A DNA stretch of 11,095 nt from Thaumarchaeota archaeon S13 (GTDB taxonomy: Archaea; Thermoproteota; Nitrososphaeria; Nitrososphaerales; Nitrosopumilaceae), in NCBI GenBank assembly GCA_003724275.1, contig RHFA01000174.1, positions 1 through 11,095 on the forward strand. Reading direction: 5' to 3'. Below the pieces are notes generated by a model, which worked only from the letters and a program-made list of their open reading frames with translations, made no database searches and had not been told where the DNA came from. Within the stretch, counting starts at the first letter, position 1; every line of letters starts with the position of its first letter. Position numbers and translations under genes: made by a program. This document shows positions 5,804-11,095 of this stretch, in pieces.

Positions 5804-6754
5804 GTGATCCCCCTTCCCACGGCCGCGCGCGGGGCTCGCGAGGCCGGCCCTGACGGCGCGGTCCGCGGGACGCCGCTGCTCAAGCGCGGCTTTGCGCACA
5901 TGCTCAAGGGCGGCGTCGTCATGGACGTCACCACCGTCGAGCAGGCCGAGGTCGCCGAGCGCGCCGGCGCCGTGGCCGTCATGGTCCTCGACAAGCTCCC
6001 CTCTGACGTGCGCAAGGCCGGCGGCGTCGCGCGAACGGCGAGCGTGCGCACGATACGCGAGATCATGGGGTCGGCGAGCGTGCCAGTCATGGCAAAGTGC
6101 CGCATAGGCCACGCCGCCGAGGCCGCGGTTCTCGTCGAGGCCGACGTCGACATGGTCGACGAGTCCGAGGTCCTCACGCCGGCAGACGCGCGCGGGCACA
6201 TATGGAAGTGGGACTTTGACACGCCGTTTGTCAACGGCGCGCGCTCGCTAGGCGAGGCGCTGCGGCGCATAGAGGAGGGCGCCTCGATGATCCGCACAAA
6301 GGGCGAGCCGGGCACGGGCAACGTCGCCGAGGCGATCACGCACATAAGGGAGGTCAACGACGGGATCCGGCAGGTCAGGGCGATGCGCGAGGACGGCGAC
6401 TCGCAGGCGCTCGTCCGCGCCTCGCGAGAGCTCGGCGCGTCGTACGAGCTCGTCGAGCAGGTCGCCGGCCTCGGGAGGCTCCCCGTGGTAAACTTTGCGG
6501 CCGGCGGCATTGCCACGCCGGCCGACGCGGCGCACCTCATGTCGCTGGGCTGCGACGGGATATTTGTCGGCTCGGGGATATTCAAGTCTGATGACGCCCT
6601 CGAGCGCGCGCGCGCCGTCGTCCTCGCCACGACGTTCTGGAGGGACGCGGGCCGCGTCATGGAGGCGCAAAAGATGGTCGACGAGCGCAGCTCGATCGCA
6701 GGCCTTGACGTGGCGAGCCTGGAGCTGCGCATGCAGGAGAGGGGAGACCAGTGA
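5804..6754 (+). CDS. pdxS: Pyridoxal 5'-phosphate synthase, PdxS subunit
   Basis: Makes PLP from ribose 5-phosphate, glyceraldehyde 3-phosphate and ammonia supplied by PdxT, in a (beta/alpha)8 barrel that assembles as a dodecamer. The catalytic residues are present: Asp41 (VVMDVTT), Lys98 (VMAKCRIGH) and Lys166 (MIRTKGEPGTGN). Their spacing of 57 and 68 residues equals that of D24/K81/K149 in Bacillus PdxS. The phosphate-binding GSGIFKS and the PVVNFAAGGIATP segment are also seen. The 316-residue length exceeds the usual 290-300 because of about 17 extra Pro/Ala/Arg-rich N-terminal residues. An in-frame start nearer the conserved block is not obvious, and the TATA spacing supports the GTG at 5804. 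The stop codon overlaps the pdxT start by 4 bases (GTGA), so the two subunits are translationally coupled. Confidence 0.97.
   Translation: MIPLPTAARGAREAGPDGAVRGTPLLKRGFAHMLKGGVVMDVTTVEQAEVAERAGAVAVMVLDKLPSDVRKAGGVARTASVRTIREIMGSASVPVMAKCRIGHAAEAAVLVEADVDMVDESEVLTPADARGHIWKWDFDTPFVNGARSLGEALRRIEEGASMIRTKGEPGTGNVAEAITHIREVNDGIRQVRAMREDGDSQALVRASRELGASYELVEQVAGLGRLPVVNFAAGGIATPADAAHLMSLGCDGIFVGSGIFKSDDALERARAVVLATTFWRDAGRVMEAQKMVDERSSIAGLDVASLELRMQERGDQ
6737..6746 (+). promoter_or_regulatory. Shine-Dalgarno site for pdxT
   Basis: The purine run GAGAGGGGAG ends about 4-6 bases before the GTG at 6751. It supports that start for an internal operon gene, in contrast to the leaderless first genes of this window. 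Confidence 0.6.
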
Positions 6755-7350
6755 CGCGCATCGGCGTCCTGGCCACGCAGGGCAACGTCGCCGAGAACGT
6801 CGCCGCGTCGCGCGCGGCCCTCGGCCCGTCTGGCAGCGCCGTGCGCGTGGCCTCGGCGCGCGAGGTCGACTCTGTCGACGCGCTTGTCATTCCGGGCGGC
6901 GAGAGCACGGCGATAGGCCCGCTCTCCGAGTTATCCGGCGCGATGGGGGCGATCAGGCGCCGCGCAGAGTCTGACTCTATGCCGATACTGGGCATATGCG
7001 CGGGCCTCGTCCTCATGGCCTCCTCGGCGCGCGACGGGCCTACCGGCGCGGCGGCCTCGCCGCTGGGCCTGCTCGACGTCGACGTCGAGCGCAACTCGTA
7101 CGGGCGGCAGCGCTTATCCTTTGAGGCAGACGTGGCGATGCCGGGCCTCGGGATCGGCACGGTCCGCGGGGCGTTTATCCGCGCGCCCACGGTGGCGCGC
7201 GCCGGCGACGGCGTCGAGGTCCTCGCGCGCCTCGGCGAGAGGATCGTAGCCGTCAGGCAGGGCGCCATGGTCGGCGTGTCGTTCCACGCCGAGCTCGGCG
7301 GCCACGCGCTCCACGGCGCCTTTGCGCGGATGGCCCAGGGTCGGCGCTAG
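6751..7350 (+). CDS. pdxT: Pyridoxal 5'-phosphate synthase, PdxT glutaminase subunit
   Basis: Class I glutamine amidotransferase that hydrolyses glutamine and channels ammonia to PdxS. The protein is 199 residues, the usual length. The triad is visible: nucleophile Cys83 in GICAG, and His179 and Glu181 in SFHAEL. The oxyanion-strand motif PGGEST is at 48-53, and the NSYGRQ motif typical of PdxT is at 115-120. The start is GTG at 6751, overlapping the pdxS stop by 4 bases with a purine-rich ribosome site before it. The 3' end overlaps the convergent valS stop codon by 4 bases (7347-7350), leaving no room for a terminator between them. The usual T/S before the nucleophile Cys is Ile here, and Pro in the usual FHPE is Ala; both are tolerable changes. 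Confidence 0.96.
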   Translation: MTRIGVLATQGNVAENVAASRAALGPSGSAVRVASAREVDSVDALVIPGGESTAIGPLSELSGAMGAIRRRAESDSMPILGICAGLVLMASSARDGPTGAAASPLGLLDVDVERNSYGRQRLSFEADVAMPGLGIGTVRGAFIRAPTVARAGDGVEVLARLGERIVAVRQGAMVGVSFHAELGGHALHGAFARMAQGRR

Positions 7351-9668
7351 GGCCCGCGCAGGCCGTGCATGGGGACGAGGTCCGGCGCATAGGCGGCAAG
7401 GCCCCCGGGGACCGCAATGTCGACGGGGTCGCGCAGCGAGAGGCCGCGGCGCTTTTTCTCGTTCCAGACGCCCGAGTTGAACTCGGATATGGCCCGCGTC
7501 TGCGCCGAGACGTCGCCCAGGCCGCGCGGCGAGGGCATCGCCTCGAGGTGCACGCTAGTGCCCGAGTAGAGCTCGCGCCAGAGGTGGTCCGTGATGAACG
7601 GCGTGATCGGGGCCATGAGGCGCAGGACCGTCGAGAGGACCTCGTGGAGCGTGCGCCGCGCCGAGTCGCGCGGCCCCTCGCCAAACCCGTCGCCGTACGC
7701 GCGGCCCTTTGCCATCTCTACATAGTGGGCCGCAAAGACATTGCGCACAAACTCCCTCGTCGCGATGGCCGGCGTGAAAAAGTCGTGTTCGGCGTACGCC
7801 GCGGCGCACGCTGCGACGAGCGCGTCGAGCTCGCCGAGTATCCAGCGGTCAGTCTCGGTGCTCCCCCCCGCGCCCTCGCCGGGGTCGGGGAACGACGAGA
7901 CGAGGCGCGCGACGTTCCACAGCTTGCTGAGCGACTTTTTTGTCGCGACGATCCTCTCCTCGTCGCACCTAAAGTCCTGCCCGTGGCCGGCCTCGCACGC
8001 GCTCCACAGGCGAAACGCGTCTGCGCCGACGCGCCCTATGAGCGGGAGCGGGTCGATGACGTTGCCGCGGCTCTTGCTCATCTTGCCGCCGCGCGAGTCC
8101 AGGCCGTACCCCATGACCCACGCCTCGGACCACGGCGCCCTGCCAGTGAGCTGCCAGCAGCGCAGCAGCGTATAGTAGAGCCACGTGCGGACAATGTCCT
8201 TGCCCTGCGGCCTGACCGCGGCGGGATACGCGGCGGCAAAGAGGTCCTCGTCGCGGCCGTACCCCGATATGAAGAGCGGCGATATGCTAGAGTCCATCCA
8301 CGTGTCAAACGTGCGCGTCTCGCCGGCGAGCCTGCCGCCGCACGAGGTGCACGCCTCCCACGGGGCCGCCTCTGCCCACGGGCGGACATACCCGCCGGGC
8401 TCGGGGACGTGGGCCTCGCCGCAGGACTCGCAGCGCCATATCGGTATCTCTGTGCCATAGTAGCGGCGGCGCGATATTGGCCAGTCTATCGAGACCGAGC
8501 CCAGCCAGTTGTGCAGTATCTGCCTGTGGGCCTCTGGCCTGAACGCGACGCCGTCAGAGGCCCTGCGCACGTCATCAAGCGAGCCGAGCTGCCGCAGGTA
8601 GTACTCCTCGAGGGGCACTATCTCTATGGGGTTGCCGCTGCGCTCCGAGACGGGGACGCTGTGCGTGATCCCCTCCCTGCCCGCCAGCGCGCCGGCGGCC
8701 TCGAGGTCGGCGATCGCCCTCGCGCGCGCCTGCCTTGGCCGCAGGCCCGCCCACGGGCCGGCCGCCGCGGTCATCCTCCCGTCGAGGCCTATCGAGGCGA
8801 CCTCCTCGAGGCCGAGCTCGCGAAAGAGCGCGACGTCGTTCTGGTCGCCATAGCTGCAGACCATGACGGCGCCGGTCCCAAACTCTGCGCTAGCCGACGG
8901 GTGGGCCACGACGACGACGCTGTTGCCGAATATGGGCACGGTGGCGCGGCGCCCGACGAGCGGGGCGTGGCGCGCGTCGTCCGGGTTCACGACTATGGCG
9001 CGGCACGCGCAGAGGAGCTCTGGCCTCGTGCTCGCTATGGCGAGGCTGCCCCCTCCCTCCACCGCAAAGTCCATGCGGACGAGCTCGGACTCTGCCTCGA
9101 CGTGGGCGACCTCGGCGTCGGCGACGCTCGTGCCGGTCACCCAGTCATAGTTTGTGGGCCGCGTCGCGACATAGACGAGGCCGCGCCCCCAGAGGTCTAT
9201 GAACGTCGCCTGCGTGAGGGCGCGGTACTCGGCCGAGTCGGTCCGGTAGCGGCCCCCAATGTCCGCCGAGACGCCGAGGGCCGCCAGCGTGCGCGCCATC
9301 TCGTCCTCGAGGTCGTCAAGGGACTCGGAGCAGAGGCGCACAAACTCTGCCCTGTCCGTCTCGGCCATGCGGATGCCGTGCTTTTTCTCCGTGTAGAGCT
9401 CGACTGGCAGGCCGTTGCGGTCGATGCCGAGCGCAAAGTAGACGTTCTTGCCGGCCATGCGCTCACAGCGCGCAATCATGTCAATCTGCGCATAGTGTGC
9501 CGCGGCCCCGACGTGCCACGGCCTGCCAGACGGGTACGGCGGCGGCGTGTCTATCGTGTAGCACGCCTCGCCGCGCCTGCGCTCGTATATGCGCTCGCTC
9601 GCCCACCTCTCCAGCAGCGGCCCCTCGAGGGACGGGTCCCAGGACTTTTGCGGTATGCGCGGCTCCAT
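7347..9668 (-). CDS. valS: Valyl-tRNA synthetase (archaeal type)
   Basis: Class I synthetase that charges tRNA-Val. Numbered from a GTG at 9677: the HIGH-type motif is in SGRPWHVGAA (50-59) and KMSKS is at 532-536. The editing domain CP1 (about 205-345) contains STRPELL at 216-222 and EFGTGAVMVCSYGDQND at about 264-280. Two CxxC pairs, CESC (416-419) and CTSC (443-446), probably bind zinc. The anticodon-binding helical domain follows from about 600. At about 773-776 residues it lacks the long C-terminal coiled coil of bacterial ValRS. The ATG at 9668 is preferred because family members begin near MEPRIPQKSWD. The GTG at 9677, which overlaps the upstream stop as TAGTG, would add three residues. 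No TATA precedes it, so it is likely co-transcribed with the PTPS-family gene. Confidence 0.96.
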   Translation of the reverse strand: MEPRIPQKSWDPSLEGPLLERWASERIYERRRGEACYTIDTPPPYPSGRPWHVGAAAHYAQIDMIARCERMAGKNVYFALGIDRNGLPVELYTEKKHGIRMAETDRAEFVRLCSESLDDLEDEMARTLAALGVSADIGGRYRTDSAEYRALTQATFIDLWGRGLVYVATRPTNYDWVTGTSVADAEVAHVEAESELVRMDFAVEGGGSLAIASTRPELLCACRAIVVNPDDARHAPLVGRRATVPIFGNSVVVVAHPSASAEFGTGAVMVCSYGDQNDVALFRELGLEEVASIGLDGRMTAAAGPWAGLRPRQARARAIADLEAAGALAGREGITHSVPVSERSGNPIEIVPLEEYYLRQLGSLDDVRRASDGVAFRPEAHRQILHNWLGSVSIDWPISRRRYYGTEIPIWRCESCGEAHVPEPGGYVRPWAEAAPWEACTSCGGRLAGETRTFDTWMDSSISPLFISGYGRDEDLFAAAYPAAVRPQGKDIVRTWLYYTLLRCWQLTGRAPWSEAWVMGYGLDSRGGKMSKSRGNVIDPLPLIGRVGADAFRLWSACEAGHGQDFRCDEERIVATKKSLSKLWNVARLVSSFPDPGEGAGGSTETDRWILGELDALVAACAAAYAEHDFFTPAIATREFVRNVFAAHYVEMAKGRAYGDGFGEGPRDSARRTLHEVLSTVLRLMAPITPFITDHLWRELYSGTSVHLEAMPSPRGLGDVSAQTRAISEFNSGVWNEKKRRGLSLRDPVDIAVPGGLAAYAPDLVPMHGLRGP

Positions 9669-9676
9669 CGCGCGCA

Positions 9677-10486
9677 CTACCGCCGCAGGCTCGATATGAT
9701 GTGCGAGCCCTTGTTGTTGCCCTCATAGATGTAGACGCCGACGGCCTCGACGTTGTCGGGGAGGAGCGGCGCGAGGCGCCGTATGATCTCGCTTGAGAGG
9801 TTCTCGACGGTAGCCTCGCCCTCGAGCGCGTACGTCGTGTCCTTTGGCACGCGCAGGTCAAAGGACCCCCTCGGCCCGTCAAAGCCCACGCGATAGTGCA
9901 CGTCGTCCTCGCCCGTGACATACCTGCGGCTGATGAAAAACTTGTGGTCAAAGGCTGTGATGACGCCCCTGACGAGCCTCTTTGCCTCGCCAAAGTCCAT
10001 GAGGAGGCCGTCGCGCGTCTGCCCGACGAGCTCGACCATGACGGAGGACGTGTGGCCGTGGAGTATCGAGCACTTTTTGACGAGGGGCAGTATGTGCGCA
10101 TAGTCAAACGTAAAGGACTCGTCCTCTATGAATATGGAGCCGGCCTCGCCGGCGCCCTCCGGGCCGTACGCGACAATGTCGTCGAGCTCGCCGGCGCGCG
10201 CGGCGTGCCGCGCGTGGCCAATCCCGAGTATGCTGTGCGAGCCGGCCTCCCTTATGGCCCTGTACCTCGCGAGGTCCTCCTCGGAGTCTATGACCTCGAT
10301 GAGGCCCCTCTCGGTCGCAAAGTCCACCCTGACTGGCCCGTTCGGCGTCGGGATCTCCTTGCCGTACTCGTACTCGTGGCCCATAAAGTCGAGCATCCTC
10401 GCCACGGCGAGCTCGGCCCTCGAGCGCAGCAGGTTTCCCCTGCCGTCGACGTGCCTATAGTCCGAGTCTAGCACCGGCCCTGACAT
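9677..10486 (-). CDS. PTPS/QueD-family protein with an extra N-terminal nuclease-fold-like domain
   Basis: Numbered from the ATG at 10486 (269 aa). Residues about 125-269 are a 6-pyruvoyl-tetrahydropterin/6-carboxy-tetrahydropterin synthase domain. It has zinc ligands His131 (DYAH), His143 and His145 (LHGH), the QueD/PTPS-type catalytic Cys139 four residues before HGH, Asp180-His181 (FDHK), Glu228 (TVEN) and Glu255 (YIYEG). About 30 residues are inserted after DHK relative to compact QueD. Residues about 20-100 are extra: SRAELAVARML, then VRVDFAT, then GLIEVID, a layout recalling PD-(D/E)XK or DUF559-like nuclease folds but without a clear catalytic Lys. A TATA box 29 bases before 10486 excludes the ATG at 10528, which lies upstream of it. 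Likely reaction: dihydroneopterin triphosphate to a tetrahydropterin (deazapurine/archaeosine or pterin route); the exact product is uncertain. Confidence 0.9.
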   Translation of the reverse strand: MSGPVLDSDYRHVDGRGNLLRSRAELAVARMLDFMGHEYEYGKEIPTPNGPVRVDFATERGLIEVIDSEEDLARYRAIREAGSHSILGIGHARHAARAGELDDIVAYGPEGAGEAGSIFIEDESFTFDYAHILPLVKKCSILHGHTSSVMVELVGQTRDGLLMDFGEAKRLVRGVITAFDHKFFISRRYVTGEDDVHYRVGFDGPRGSFDLRVPKDTTYALEGEATVENLSSEIIRRLAPLLPDNVEAVGVYIYEGNNKGSHIISSLRR

Positions 10487-10511
10487 CGCGCGCGGCGTTG
10501 GCGGGGCGCGG

Positions 10512-10518
10512 ATATAAA
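10512..10518 (-). promoter_or_regulatory. TATA box for the PTPS-valS operon
   Basis: TTTATAT on the minus strand is centred 29 bases before the ATG at 10486. It fixes that start and implies an independent promoter just after the stop of the carbinolamine dehydratase gene (10538). Confidence 0.75.
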
Positions 10519-10537
10519 GCCTGCCCACGGGCCGGCC

Positions 10538-10816
10538 TCAGCGGAGCGCGTCTAGCCTGCGCGCGAGCTCGGCGTCGTTGGCAGTTATGCCCCCGGCGTC
10601 GTGGGTCACGAGGTCGACGGTGAGCCGGCTGTAGACGTTAGCCCACTCGGGGTGGTGGTCCATCTTTTCAATCTCCATGGCCGCCCTGGCCATGAACCCA
10701 AAGGCCTCGTTGAACGAGGCAAACTCGTACTCCTTGTGGAGCTTGCCTCCCCTGACCGACCAGCCGTCCAGGCCGGCCAGGGCCGCGTCGAGCTCGGCGT
10801 CGGTGAGCCGCTTCAT
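10538..10816 (-). CDS. Pterin-4a-carbinolamine dehydratase
   Basis: Dehydrates 4a-hydroxytetrahydropterin to quinonoid dihydropterin. The 92-residue length is typical of PCD/DCoH (PhhB). The family signature is complete: Glu50-xxx-His54-His55-Pro56-x5-Tyr62-x9-His72-x8-Asp81 (EKMDHHPEW, then VYSRLTVDLVTHDAGGIT). It is soluble and cytosolic. The ATG at 10816 is chosen because a TATA-like element is centred 29 bases before it and homologues begin close to KRLTDAEL. A TTG at 10840 would add eight GC-coded residues and overlap the TATA. It lies next to a PTPS-family gene on the same strand, which suggests pterin metabolism. No aromatic amino acid hydroxylase is in the window, so the physiological substrate is unknown. 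Confidence 0.95.
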   Translation of the reverse strand: MKRLTDAELDAALAGLDGWSVRGGKLHKEYEFASFNEAFGFMARAAMEIEKMDHHPEWANVYSRLTVDLVTHDAGGITANDAELARRLDALR

Positions 10817-10838
10817 GCGCGCCCCGCGCGGGGGCCGC

Positions 10839-10851
10839 AATGTATGTTTTT
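10839..10851 (-). promoter_or_regulatory. TATA-like element for the carbinolamine dehydratase gene
   Basis: AAAAACATACATT on the minus strand is centred 29 bases before the ATG at 10816. It is weaker than the other TATA boxes here but correctly spaced. Confidence 0.55.
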
Positions 10852-10871
10852 GCCCCCGCGCGGCCCCGCGC

Positions 10872-10930
10872 TTATCAACTTTTTACGATATTTAGTCTAA
10901 CATTGCCAACCAATCCGATTTAAGATAAAA
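10872..10930. other. AT-rich island in GC-rich DNA, possible promoter region
   Basis: About 60 bases that are roughly two-thirds A+T, bounded on both sides by very GC-rich sequence. They contain a T5 run (10880-10884), TACGATATTTAG and TTTAAGATAA. No gene is identifiable. It could be a plus-strand promoter (TTTAAGATAA at 10919-10928 would start transcription near 10950), a terminator zone, or the AT-rich 3' end of a minus-strand gene. Confidence 0.4.
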
Positions 10931-11095
10931 TGGGCCGCCCGCCTGCCCATTGGCCCGGGCAAAAAGGTCGGCTAGGGGCGCCCGAAGGGCGCCGAGGGCG
11001 GGGAGGTCCCGGCGGCGCGCAGGGCCGGCGGCCAGGCGGCGGCCCGCCCAGGCCAGGGCGGCGCGCAGGCCGCGCCGCGCCGCGCGCAGGGCGGG
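10892..11095 (-). CDS. Doubtful partial ORF entering from the right edge
   Basis: One minus-strand frame is open from the window edge to a TAA at 10892, 67 sense codons. It is rich in Ala, Arg, Leu, Gly and Pro and ends KSDWLAMLD. I recognise no domain. Against it: the GC-rich part is low in complexity and open in several frames. Plus-strand frames from ATG 10930 and TTG 10950 also run open to the edge, giving Gly/Arg/Pro- and Arg/Ala-rich translations. The terminal codons include TTA, TTG and AAT, unlike the GC-ending codons of confident genes here. It could equally be non-coding. Confidence 0.15.
   Translation of the reverse strand, partial: PALRAARRGLRAALAWAGRRLAAGPARRRDLPALGALRAPLADLFARANGQAGGPFYLKSDWLAMLD
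10977..10993. repeat. 7-bp GC hairpin with GAA loop
   Basis: GGCGCCC, GAA, GGGCGCC: a perfect inverted repeat in the GC-rich right end, downstream of the AT-rich island. It could be part of a structured RNA or a transcription hairpin. It lacks a following T-run. Confidence 0.4.

Noticed and set aside
7365..9728. A 787-codon open frame on the plus strand opposite valS
   Set aside because: It is the antisense shadow of valS, kept open by GC-rich codons. It has Arg/Ala/Val-rich composition with no domain, whereas the minus strand gives a complete ValRS.
10487..10528. Longer N-terminus of the PTPS-family protein from the ATG at 10528
   Set aside because: That ATG lies upstream of the TATA box at 10512-10518, so it would not be on the transcript. 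The ATG at 10486 is 29 bases after the TATA.
10817..10840. TTG start at 10840 for the carbinolamine dehydratase
   Set aside because: It overlaps the TATA-like element and adds eight residues not expected in this short family; the ATG at 10816 fits both length and promoter spacing.
1..11095. Mobile element, CRISPR array, prophage or defence cluster
   Set aside because: No transposase, integrase, terminal repeats, regularly spaced direct repeats or phage/defence domains were seen; the genes are ordinary housekeeping or single unknowns.

Overview
The window looks like chromosome of a GC-rich member of the Nitrososphaerota (Thaumarchaeota), probably in the Cenarchaeum/Nitrosopumilus neighbourhood. 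The grounds are a eukaryotic-type DNA topoisomerase IB (a thaumarchaeal hallmark), an archaeal-type valyl-tRNA synthetase, a tRNA interrupted by a bulge-helix-bulge intron at a non-canonical site, and TATA boxes about 26-30 bases before nearly every first gene, which implies leaderless mRNAs. GTG and TTG starts are used freely. No transposase, integrase, phage gene, CRISPR array or defence island is visible; this is mostly core-genome sequence.

Layout: (1) 1-764, minus: an inositol-monophosphatase/FBPase-type phosphatase running off the left edge. (2) 878-1201, plus: a small protein of unknown function, transcribed divergently from (1). (3) 1196-2773, minus: a B12-binding radical SAM enzyme that meets (2) tail to tail with a 6-base overlap. 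(4) 2902-3453, plus: an unknown protein with one C-terminal membrane segment. (5) 3461-3555, minus: elongator tRNA-Met(CAU) with a 19-base intron. (6) 3609 to about 5174, minus: topoisomerase IB, whose conserved N-terminus extends beyond any normal start codon. (7) 5234-5716, minus: a membrane-anchored DM13-domain protein. (8) 5804-7350, plus: pdxS-pdxT, both subunits of PLP synthase, with a 4-base overlap. (9) 10486-7347, minus: a PTPS/QueD-family protein with an extra N-terminal domain, followed by valS. (10) 10816-10538, minus: pterin-4a-carbinolamine dehydratase. (11) 10817-11095: an AT-rich patch, then an extremely GC-rich stretch with no convincing gene.

The genes are mostly independent housekeeping units. 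PLP synthase makes vitamin B6 from ribose 5-phosphate, glyceraldehyde 3-phosphate and glutamine nitrogen. The PTPS-like protein and the carbinolamine dehydratase point to pterin or 7-deazaguanine chemistry. ValRS and tRNA-Met serve translation. The radical SAM enzyme may act on lipids, but that is inference only.

Points most worth a second look: the tRNA-Met intron at position 30/31, whose predicted splice restores a perfect anticodon stem; the TopIB 5' end, where ACG sits where ATG is expected; the extra nuclease-like domain on the PTPS protein; the GC hairpin lying between the two TATA boxes at all three divergent promoters; and the unexplained GC-rich right end.
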